Source of the DNA: Treponema sp.
Lineage (GTDB): Bacteria; Spirochaetota; Spirochaetia; Treponematales; Breznakiellaceae
DNA length: 13,274 bases
Direction of reading: 5' to 3'
Assembly (NCBI GenBank): GCA_009786715.1
Contig: WQRN01000042.1
Coordinates: 1 to 13,274, forward strand
The translations under genes and the position numbers were made by a program. Below are positions 1 through 6,244 of the stretch, one piece after another; positions within the stretch are counted from its first letter, which is position 1, and each line of letters starts with the position of its first letter. The notes below the pieces were generated by a model. It was not told where the DNA came from and ran no database searches. It worked only from the letters and a program-made list of their open reading frames with translations.

Positions 1-77
1 CGATGAGACTCGAACTCATACCCCATTGCTAGGAGGGGATTTTAAGTCCCCAGTGTCTGCCATTCCACCACGCCGGC
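1..77 (-). tRNA. tRNA-Leu (anticodon UAA), 3' end cut by the window edge
   Basis: Read on the minus strand, the sequence folds as a class II tRNA. The acceptor 5' strand GCCGGCG begins at position 77. The anticodon arm has a GGGGA/TCCCC stem around the loop CTTAAAA, giving anticodon TAA (leucine). A long variable arm follows. The T arm has an ATGAG/CTCAT stem around TTCGAGT. Only the first two bases (CG) of the acceptor 3' strand are inside the window; the rest, the discriminator base and any encoded CCA lie to the left. The long variable arm and the D-arm sequence agree with leucine rather than serine identity. Confidence 0.93.
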
Positions 78-82
78 CGGTA

Positions 83-108
83 AAAATATCCCGCATTCGG
101 GGTATTTT
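83..108 (-). other. Stem-loop in the tRNA-Leu 5' leader
   Basis: Positions 83-93 and 98-108 form an 11-bp inverted repeat with a 4-base loop. One position is a wobble pair on the plus strand and an A-C mismatch on the minus strand. It lies between the predicted tRNA start site (near 106) and the mature 5' end (77), and its distal arm is T-rich on the minus strand. It could be a leader hairpin in the pre-tRNA or a terminator. What it does is not decidable from the sequence. Confidence 0.45.
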
Positions 109-112
109 CCAT

Positions 113-141
113 ATCTTAGCGTTTTTGAAAAATATTGGCAA
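113..141 (-). promoter_or_regulatory. Sigma-70-type promoter for tRNA-Leu
   Basis: On the minus strand, TTGCCA (141-136) and TAAGAT (118-113) are separated by exactly 17 bp. Transcription would start near position 106, about 30 bases upstream of the mature tRNA 5' end at 77. Spacing and position suit a stable-RNA promoter. The call is by consensus matching only. Confidence 0.6.
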
Positions 142-158
142 GAACCTGCCGAAACCTA

Positions 159-187
159 TTGCTTTATCGCCTTAAATGTATTATTAT
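159..187 (+). promoter_or_regulatory. Sigma-70-type promoter of the ATPase/DUF234 gene
   Basis: TTGCTT (159-164) and TATTAT (182-187) are separated by 17 bp. The predicted start, around 193-195, falls inside a perfect palindrome at 187-202. The mRNA leader would be about 40 bases and contains the strong AGGAGG site at 222-227. This promoter is back to back with that of tRNA-Leu, with 17 bp between the two -35 boxes. Confidence 0.6.
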
Positions 188-202
188 CATATCATGATAT
201 GA
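187..202. promoter_or_regulatory. Perfect 16-bp palindrome over the transcription start (candidate operator)
   Basis: TCATATCATGATATGA is its own reverse complement. It begins at the last base of the -10 box and covers the predicted start site. The half-site GATATGA recurs as a direct copy at 211-217, 15 bp after the copy at 196-202. A repressor site is the simplest reading, but AT-rich DNA yields such palindromes by chance more often than GC-rich DNA. No regulator is identified. Confidence 0.4.
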
Positions 203-234
203 CATATTACGATATGATAAAAGGAGGTATGGAT

Positions 235-1629
235 ATGTTTATCGGCAGGGATGAGGAACTGCAGGAATTTAATAAACTCTATAAAAGCAGCCGTCTTGAG
301 GTTGCCATTATATACGGCAGAAGAAGGGTAGGCAAAACAGAGCTTATTAACTATTTCTGCAAAGGAAAAAAATGCATCTTTTTTACCGCTATCGAAAATT
401 CGGCGGAGTATAATCTAAATATATTTATAGAGGCTGTCCACAAATCCCGTTTAAGACTCTCTGATGAAACATTCGCCAAAATGATTCCCAGAGATTATAT
501 ACAGTTATTGGATTTAATAGCCGCCATTGCCAAACAGGAAAAGATAATCCTTGTTATTGATGAATATCCGTATCTTGCAAAAGCAGAAAAAAGTTTTTCT
601 TCTATTTTGCAAAAATATATCGATTATAATTTAAAGAACGCTAATATGTTGATAATTCTCTGTGGTTCATCAATGAGTTTTATGGAAAATCAGGTTTTAA
701 GCGCAAAAAGCCCTTTATACGGCAGAAGAACCGCCCAATTTAAGGTAGAGCCTTTCAATTATTATGATGCTGTAAAATTTGTGCCGAATTATTGTAAAGA
801 GGAAAAATTATTAACATATGGTGTTTTCGGCGGAACTCCTTATTATTTGTCACAAGTGGATAATAAAAAAAGTTTACAGGAAAATATTACCGAATTATTT
901 TTTAATTCCAAAGGTTTGTTGTTTGAGGAACCCGGCAGTTTAATTAAACAGGAATTAAGAGAGCCTCATTTATATAACGCCATAATCACAGTAATCGCAA
1001 ACGGCAGCACAAGATTATCGGAAATTGCGGACAAGGTAAGCAAACCTGCTAATCTATGTGAAACATACATTAAAAAACTAATAAGTCTCGGCCTTATTAT
1101 TAAAGAAAAACCAACAGGAGAAAAAACCGGGATAAAAAGTCTTTACATTTTGAATGACAATATGTTCAAGTTTTGGTTTAGATATGTACAGGATAATATA
1201 ACTATGATATTAAAAAGTTTAGGTAAAAAAGCCGCCGACGGCATTTGGCCCGAAATAAACAGTTTTATGGGCCGGTGCTTTGAAGAAGTCTCTATTCAAT
1301 ATATGTGGAAAAATTATACGTCGCTTCCCATTCAGCCAAAAGAAATAGGCAGATGGTGGGGAAACAATCCAAAGGAAAAAAAGGAAGAAGAAATCGATAT
1401 CCTTGCGGTTGACGGCAGCAAGGCAATCTTCGGCGAATGTAAGTTCAAAAATATAAAAATTGGTATAGATGTTTTTGAGAATCTTGAAAGAAAAAGTAAA
1501 TTGTTCAAAAAGTATACAACTCAATATTATTATATTTTCAGCAAAGGCGGTTTTACCGATCAAATAAAAAAAATTGCGAAAGAAAATAAAAATATTAAGT
1601 TAATCGGATTAAACGATTTATTGGATTGA
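235..1629 (+). CDS. AAA-type ATPase with C-terminal DUF234 nuclease-like domain
   Basis: This is a 464-residue protein of the ATPase_2 (PF01637) plus DUF234 (PF03008) type, common in archaea and anaerobic bacteria; its cellular role is not settled. It opens with MFIGRDEEL, typical of the family. The Walker A loop GRRRVGKT is at residues 28-35, Walker B IILVIDE at 104-110, a sensor-like ILCGSS at 141-146, and a conserved LYGRRT near 161. Residues 255-290 look like a winged helix. The C-terminal domain has a PD-(D/E)xK-like pattern, D388 followed by E401-x-K403, suggesting a nuclease fold that may or may not be active. The start at 235 is preferred because AGGAGG at 222-227 lies 7 bp upstream. 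The in-frame ATGs at 199 and 214 precede this site and 229 is too close to it. Codons are clearly more AT-rich than in the rightward operon, suggesting acquisition by transfer. No partner gene is visible. Confidence 0.85.
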   Translation: MFIGRDEELQEFNKLYKSSRLEVAIIYGRRRVGKTELINYFCKGKKCIFFTAIENSAEYNLNIFIEAVHKSRLRLSDETFAKMIPRDYIQLLDLIAAIAKQEKIILVIDEYPYLAKAEKSFSSILQKYIDYNLKNANMLIILCGSSMSFMENQVLSAKSPLYGRRTAQFKVEPFNYYDAVKFVPNYCKEEKLLTYGVFGGTPYYLSQVDNKKSLQENITELFFNSKGLLFEEPGSLIKQELREPHLYNAIITVIANGSTRLSEIADKVSKPANLCETYIKKLISLGLIIKEKPTGEKTGIKSLYILNDNMFKFWFRYVQDNITMILKSLGKKAADGIWPEINSFMGRCFEEVSIQYMWKNYTSLPIQPKEIGRWWGNNPKEKKEEEIDILAVDGSKAIFGECKFKNIKIGIDVFENLERKSKLFKKYTTQYYYIFSKGGFTDQIKKIAKENKNIKLIGLNDLLD

Positions 1630-1641
1630 TGAAAAATAAAT

Positions 1642-2826
1642 TTACTGCGCCGCAAGTTTATAAATCGCTTCCGCGTCTTTCTCGTCAAGCTTGCGGAAGT
1701 TTCCAATCGTACCGAAATATACAACACGTTTTGCCATTTCCGGTATCCGCGCAGGATCAATATTCGCGTCCGCAAACCGAACCGGCATACCGATAGATTT
1801 AAAAAAGTTTTCCATACGCAGAATCCCTTCGAGCGCGGCTTGTTCCAAATTATAAAAAGCGCCGTCTACTCCCCACACCTTTACGGCGAACCGCGCAAGC
1901 CTTGCAACGGAAGCTGCTTCTGTATCTTCTTTTAAATTATATTTCATCCATGCCGGAAAAATAATCGCGAGTCCCGCTCCGTGCGCGATTTCAAAAAGAG
2001 CGGAAAGTTCATGATCAAGAGCATGGCTTGCCCAGTCGCCGATACGCCCGGTATCAAGCAGCCCGTTATGCGCGAGAGCTCCTGCCCACATTATTTCCGC
2101 GCGAGCGTCATAATTTCTTTCGCCGCCGTTAAAAATTTTTCGCGCGTTGCGGATTATCGTTCTTAACGCGCCTTCGCAAAGTTCATCTGTAAGTTCGACA
2201 TTATTCTCTTTTGTAAAATATCTTTCCATGATATGAGCCATCATATCGGTAATACCGCAGGCAGTTTGGTACGGCGGCAATGTATATGTTAACTCAGGAT
2301 TCATGATCGAAAAAACCGGGCGGATACATTGAAAATTCATCCCTCTTTTCCACGGTCCTTCCTCATTTGTAATAACGCTGCTAATACTAGATTCACTTCC
2401 CGCCGCGGGAATAGTTACAATGGTGCCGACAGGCAGAGCTTTCTGCGCGGTTGTTTTCCTTTCAAAGAAATCCCAAACATCCCCGTCGTATAACGCTCCT
2501 GCAGCAATAGCTTTGGAAGAATCGATAGCAGAACCTCCCCCCACAGCGAGGATCATCTCAACCTTTTCCTTTCTTGCCAATTCAATCCCTTCTCTAACCA
2601 AAGAAAGCCTCGGATTAGGAAGAACCCCGGTCAACTCAACCCATTCAAGTCCGGCGTCTTTCAAACTCTTTTTTACCTTATCAATCAACCCCGACCGAAC
2701 AGTAGACCCCCCGGAATGGTGCAACAACACTTTCTTAGCATATTGCGCCGCTTCGTCTCCCGCTTTGTTTTCCGTTCCTTTTCCAAATATTATTTTTGTC
2801 TTATTACAGTATTCAAAATTTTGCAT
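1642..2826 (-). CDS. Iron-containing alcohol dehydrogenase (YqhD/butanol dehydrogenase type)
   Basis: A 394-residue cytoplasmic NAD(P)H-dependent dehydrogenase that should interconvert aldehydes and alcohols, probably as a fermentative electron sink. The N-terminal MQNFEYCNKTKIIFGKG is characteristic of the BdhA/YqhD branch. The nucleotide-binding GGGSAIDSSK is at residues 96-105. Metal ligands expected for the family are present: D194 and H198 in GITDMMAHIME, H268 in WASHAL and H282 in IAHGAG. SGGS at 38-41 resembles the segment that binds the NADPH 2'-phosphate in YqhD, so NADPH preference is possible but unproven. Length is normal. The start at 2826 is chosen because AAGGAGA (2838-2832) sits 5 bp upstream and matches the family N-terminus; an ATG 21 bases farther upstream is less likely. 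The gene is divergent from the Rnf operon and ends 12 bp from the convergent ATPase gene. Substrate is unknown. Confidence 0.92.
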   Translation of the reverse strand: MQNFEYCNKTKIIFGKGTENKAGDEAAQYAKKVLLHHSGGSTVRSGLIDKVKKSLKDAGLEWVELTGVLPNPRLSLVREGIELARKEKVEMILAVGGGSAIDSSKAIAAGALYDGDVWDFFERKTTAQKALPVGTIVTIPAAGSESSISSVITNEEGPWKRGMNFQCIRPVFSIMNPELTYTLPPYQTACGITDMMAHIMERYFTKENNVELTDELCEGALRTIIRNARKIFNGGERNYDARAEIMWAGALAHNGLLDTGRIGDWASHALDHELSALFEIAHGAGLAIIFPAWMKYNLKEDTEAASVARLARFAVKVWGVDGAFYNLEQAALEGILRMENFFKSIGMPVRFADANIDPARIPEMAKRVVYFGTIGNFRKLDEKDAEAIYKLAAQ

Positions 2827-2852
2827 ATATCTCTCCTTGTTTATCAATTTAT

Positions 2853-2881
2853 ACTATACACATTACAAACTCAATGGTAAA
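2853..2881 (-). promoter_or_regulatory. Candidate promoter of the alcohol dehydrogenase gene
   Basis: On the minus strand, TTTACC (2881-2876) and TATAGT (2858-2853) are separated by 17 bp, giving a leader of about 20 bases that contains AAGGAGA. The element lies in the 63-bp divergent gap shared with the Rnf operon. I found no equally good promoter for the operon on the plus strand. Confidence 0.45.
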
Positions 2882-2889
2882 CTAACAAT

Positions 2890-3831
2890 ATGAACCCCGG
2901 CTTTGCAACCAGATTCTGCCGAAAATGTCTGTACAGCTCCCTCTCTGTCGAACACATGGTTCGTTTCGCTAAAATGACCTATCCTGAGTATGATATTTAT
3001 GAAAGTACCGGGTATCCTAACGGGCATCCAATCGGCGCCCAGGACGCTTCCGACCGGATTGTCGCGGATATGCTGCAATACGGGCTTTACATCGACTTTG
3101 TTGAGACTTTAATAAAAGTGGAATCCGACGGCTATATGGGCAGGAAGTTCGCGCTCAGAGGTCTTGATGATGTAATAGACGATGTGCTTCAAGTCGGCTA
3201 CAGTTTTGACAGTACTACAGGTCAGTTTTTTGAGGATCAAAGTCAGCAGATTACCCGTAATTGGGGGCGGCTCATCGACGGCGACGAAAGGCAGATGGCT
3301 GTTATGCGGCTCGATGTTGTAGATAATACAAAACTTGTTAAAGAAAATTCCAAACAATTAATAGATAAAACTTACGGCGAGTTCCGCGACATTGTAGAAG
3401 GAGCCGTGGTAGGCAGACTGGGTCGGCTCTGGAGCTGGGAAGGGGACGGCACTTTAGGCGCTTTTATGTTAGGTGAATACAGCCGTCTTGCGATATTCGC
3501 CGGAATGGAAATTATCAATAGAATGTACATGTTTAATAAATTAAAAAATCCTTTGAACGCGCCTCTTAAACTTCGCATTGCGGTTCATTCAGGAAATTTT
3601 ATTTACTCGGATGATGAGACTGAGTGTTCAAAGTCAGATATAATCAGGAAAGCGAAAATGCTTGAATCAAAAGCGGCATGTCCGAATTCGCTGGTAATTT
3701 CCGAAAGCCTTGCGATGGCTCAGGATCAGGCTATGTTGAATATTTTCAGCGAGCCGAAGGTTGTTCCTAAATTGACGGAGAAATTCAGGATGTATCAGGT
3801 AAGTTTGGAACGAAGGTTTCAGGCAAGGTAG
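2890..3831 (+). CDS. Class III nucleotide cyclase-like protein, metal-site half
   Basis: A 313-residue, apparently cytoplasmic protein whose residues about 135-300 resemble a class III adenylyl/guanylyl cyclase homology domain. The segment RLDVVDNTKL carries D142 at the first metal position and WEGDGTLGAF carries D186 at the second. Their spacing of 44 residues equals that in mammalian C1 domains. AVHSGNFIY (231-239) matches the strand usually written GIHSGEV. In the C-terminal motif, SDIIRKAKMLESKA has R253 and M257 where catalytic cyclases have Asn and Arg, so activity on its own is unlikely. Residues 1-130 are unrecognised and contain CRKC (10-13). ATG 2890 is the first possible start, because an in-frame stop lies just upstream, yet no Shine-Dalgarno sequence is visible. 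It leads the Rnf operon, with the next gene 13 bp away. Cyclase homology is fairly sure; function is not. Confidence 0.72.
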   Translation: MNPGFATRFCRKCLYSSLSVEHMVRFAKMTYPEYDIYESTGYPNGHPIGAQDASDRIVADMLQYGLYIDFVETLIKVESDGYMGRKFALRGLDDVIDDVLQVGYSFDSTTGQFFEDQSQQITRNWGRLIDGDERQMAVMRLDVVDNTKLVKENSKQLIDKTYGEFRDIVEGAVVGRLGRLWSWEGDGTLGAFMLGEYSRLAIFAGMEIINRMYMFNKLKNPLNAPLKLRIAVHSGNFIYSDDETECSKSDIIRKAKMLESKAACPNSLVISESLAMAQDQAMLNIFSEPKVVPKLTEKFRMYQVSLERRFQAR

Positions 3832-3844
3832 CCGCGGAGAATAT

Positions 3845-4864
3845 ATGGTTTATATTTTTACAAAAAAAAGCGCCGCTCTTCAAACTTTATTTCCAAAAGA
3901 CACCGTGTTTGCGACATGGCCGCTTTCCAAACATTTGCCGTCTTCTTCAGATTTATCCTATATTGATGTTTCAGGATATTCTGATGAAGAATTAAAAAAA
4001 ACATTGACACAGATAAAAAAAATATGTAATGACACGCCCTGGGGGATAATCGATCCTAAAGGAAGCATAAAAGATCCTGCTATGTTGATTATAGAAGGAG
4101 CGAGCGATTATCTTGGACAAGGTTATTTTAAAGACGCGAAAAAGATCGATGCTAAACGTATAGCTTCAATATCCGCGTGGCGGAAAGCGTTAATGCGTAT
4201 TCCAAGTTTACAAGACGCGTTAGTGCCGGCCGCGCCTGCGGATAGTTTTTTAAGATCCGGAGTAAAACTTCCGGCTGCAAGCTCTTTTCCCGGATGGAAA
4301 AAAATGCAGTCGGGAAAGGCAATGCCGTTTTATCTTTTGTATTGTTCGCTTCAGGGAAAGACGGCTCTTGACGCGCGTCTTCAGGAAAAAGCGCTCGCCC
4401 ATGTTTACAGAAAGTTTCATTCCATTCTTGTTAACAATTTTAAAGAAGGCGAAGCGCTGCTTTGGATGGACACGGGCAAAGACTGCCTTTTCTTGCTTCC
4501 TCCGAAAGCGCATTGCGTATCATCAGTTATCGGCGCCTGCATCAGTTTGATTCTTGCCGCTCCGCAGATTGTTATGGAATCGTTCGGTCTTTCCATCCCT
4601 GCGAATTTTGTTTTTGCTCTTCATTACGGAATGATCAACTATAATCCGCCAGGAAAAACCGGCACTGTTGTATGCGACGCGGTTAATTCCATTTTTCATC
4701 TTGGAGCGAGAAAAGCGGAACCCGGGCGGTTAACGATTACAGGAGCTCTTCCCGATATTTCAATTCCTTCTGTTTTACAGGATATGTTTTCTTCCTGCGG
4801 CGAGTTCGAAGGAAGAAAAATTTGGCATACAAAAAAATTCTTTTACGCAAAATCATGGTTTTAA
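3845..4864 (+). CDS. Divergent cyclase-like protein with pseudo-receiver-like N-terminus
   Basis: A 339-residue soluble protein I do not recognise as a named family. Its C-terminal half (about 160-300) aligns by eye with the cyclase domain of the preceding gene. YCSLQGKTAL places S168, and WMDTGKDCLF places K212, at the two metal-aspartate positions; they are again 44 residues apart. FALHYGMINY (257-266) matches the GIHSGEV strand. TVVCDAVNSIFHLG (274-287) closely follows the cyclase motif TVxGDxVNxAARLE, keeping T274 and N281 but with H285 in place of Arg. Residues 1-95 loosely suggest a receiver fold, with YIDVSG (D41) and GASDYLGQGYF, which recalls GAxDYLxKPF. GCGGAGA lies 5 bp before the ATG. 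rnfC starts 11 bp after its stop. It may be a regulatory or catalytic partner of its neighbour; alternatively both are enzymatically dead sensors. Confidence 0.62.
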   Translation: MVYIFTKKSAALQTLFPKDTVFATWPLSKHLPSSSDLSYIDVSGYSDEELKKTLTQIKKICNDTPWGIIDPKGSIKDPAMLIIEGASDYLGQGYFKDAKKIDAKRIASISAWRKALMRIPSLQDALVPAAPADSFLRSGVKLPAASSFPGWKKMQSGKAMPFYLLYCSLQGKTALDARLQEKALAHVYRKFHSILVNNFKEGEALLWMDTGKDCLFLLPPKAHCVSSVIGACISLILAAPQIVMESFGLSIPANFVFALHYGMINYNPPGKTGTVVCDAVNSIFHLGARKAEPGRLTITGALPDISIPSVLQDMFSSCGEFEGRKIWHTKKFFYAKSWF

Positions 4865-4875
4865 GTGAGGTGTAG

Positions 4876-6228
4876 ATGAGCGCTGGACGGAAAAAAGCTA
4901 TTGTCTTCACATTTAAACGCGGCATTTATCCGAATGAGCAGAAACAATTTACGGAAAATGTTCCTATTACTACCTTGCTTCCTCCCGCCGGATGCAAAAT
5001 GGTTTATCCGCTTTTAATGCATATGGGCGCTGTGTGTAATCCGCTTGTCGAAAAAGAACAGAAAGTTTTACTAGGAGAAAAAATCGGCGACAGCGATTCT
5101 CTTATCAGCGCGCCTGTTCATTCAAGCGTGTCCGGCGTTGTAAAAGATATCCGCCCGCATCTGACTATAATGGGTACAATTGTTAATTCTGTTATTATCG
5201 AAAACGACGGAGAATTTAAAGAACATGAATGTATCAAGCCGCGCGAAGACAGCGACGATCTTTCCAGAGAAGAAATATTAAAAATTATACGCGAAGCGGG
5301 AATTGTCGGACTTGGCGGCGCCGGATTTCCGACTCATGTGAAACTTTCTCCGCCTCCCGATAAAAAAATTGATACTGTAATTGTTAACGGATGCGAATGT
5401 GAGCCGTATCTTACAACAGACAACAGAATAATGATTGAAGAATCAAAACGCATTATTAAAGGGTTAAGGATCATTTTAAGAATAATCGGAACAGCGCGCG
5501 GCATTATAGCGATTGAGGATAACAAACACGAAGCAATCGAACATATAAAAGAGTTATGCGCAAGCATTCCTGATATTAAAGTCGCTGTTGTAAAAACAAA
5601 GTATCCCCAGGGCTGCGAGAAACAGCTTGTCAACGCGATTACAACAAGGGAAGTTCCCTCAGGCGGAATCCCCATTGATGTTGGATGCCTTGTTCACAAT
5701 GTTGACACTGTAATCGCGATTCACCGCGCCATTTTCCGGGGCCGTCCTCTTATGCGAAAAGTTGTTACGCTTACAGGCGGCGCGATCAGGAACCCCGGGA
5801 ATTATAAGGCGCGTATCGGTACATTGTTAAGCGATCTTGTGGAAATGGCCGGCGGTTTTAAATATAATCCCGCAAAAATTGTTGTTGGCGGTCCGATGAT
5901 GGGCACAGCTATTTTTGATACGGATGTGCCGATTGTTAAAACAACAGAAGGCGTGCTTTTTCTTACCGAAGAAGAGGCGCATATTCCGCCTGAAAGGAAC
6001 TGTATACGCTGCGGCAAGTGTGTCGAACGCTGTCCGTCCGGGCTTATCCCGACAGAATTAAACGCGGATATATTAAAAGAAGACGGCGAGGCGTTTATTA
6101 AACACAACGGACTTGACTGCATTGAATGCGGAAGCTGCTCTTACATCTGCCCCGCAAAGCGCCGTCTGTCTCAGGCGATTAGAACAATTAGAAGAGTGGA
6201 GCTCGCGAAGCTCAAAAATAAAGGTTAA
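4876..6228 (+). CDS. rnfC: Rnf complex subunit RnfC
   Basis: A 450-residue peripheral subunit of the Rnf ferredoxin:NAD+ oxidoreductase, thought to carry the NAD(H)/FMN site on the cytoplasmic face. After a short N-terminal segment, residues 40-110 form the lipoyl/biotin-like barrel. GLGGAGFPTHVK (145-156) and VNGCECEPYLTTDNR (170-184) are signatures of the nucleotide-binding domain shared with Nqo1/NuoF. An SLBB-type region follows (about 295-345). Two [4Fe-4S] motifs lie at C376/C379/C382/C386 and C415/C418/C421/C425, each CX2CX2CX3C. The length fits the compact clostridial type without the long Ala/Lys-rich tail of proteobacterial RnfC. The start at 4876 is preceded by GTGAGGT. It is the first of six contiguous rnf genes and follows the two cyclase-like genes closely. 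Confidence 0.96.
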   Translation: MSAGRKKAIVFTFKRGIYPNEQKQFTENVPITTLLPPAGCKMVYPLLMHMGAVCNPLVEKEQKVLLGEKIGDSDSLISAPVHSSVSGVVKDIRPHLTIMGTIVNSVIIENDGEFKEHECIKPREDSDDLSREEILKIIREAGIVGLGGAGFPTHVKLSPPPDKKIDTVIVNGCECEPYLTTDNRIMIEESKRIIKGLRIILRIIGTARGIIAIEDNKHEAIEHIKELCASIPDIKVAVVKTKYPQGCEKQLVNAITTREVPSGGIPIDVGCLVHNVDTVIAIHRAIFRGRPLMRKVVTLTGGAIRNPGNYKARIGTLLSDLVEMAGGFKYNPAKIVVGGPMMGTAIFDTDVPIVKTTEGVLFLTEEEAHIPPERNCIRCGKCVERCPSGLIPTELNADILKEDGEAFIKHNGLDCIECGSCSYICPAKRRLSQAIRTIRRVELAKLKNKG

Positions 6229-6244
6229 GGACGGCAGCAGTCAG

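Noticed and set aside
1..234. Phage or island attachment site at the tRNA-Leu gene
   Set aside because: Integration normally uses the tRNA 3' end, which lies outside the window to the left; no integrase or direct repeat is seen on this side.
2827..2889. Rex or other redox-regulator operator between the dehydrogenase and the Rnf operon
   Set aside because: TTGT and ACAA fragments occur, but they are not arranged as a symmetric site of the expected spacing.
2420..2893. 157-codon open frame on the plus strand
   Set aside because: It lies opposite the alcohol dehydrogenase, whose family motifs are unmistakable; no ribosome site or recognisable product.
6113..6244. Upstream extension of rnfD overlapping the end of rnfC by more than 100 bases
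   Set aside because: The extra 44 residues are a frame-shifted reading of the rnfC Fe-S region and do not resemble RnfD; GTG 6245 gives a normal-length protein.
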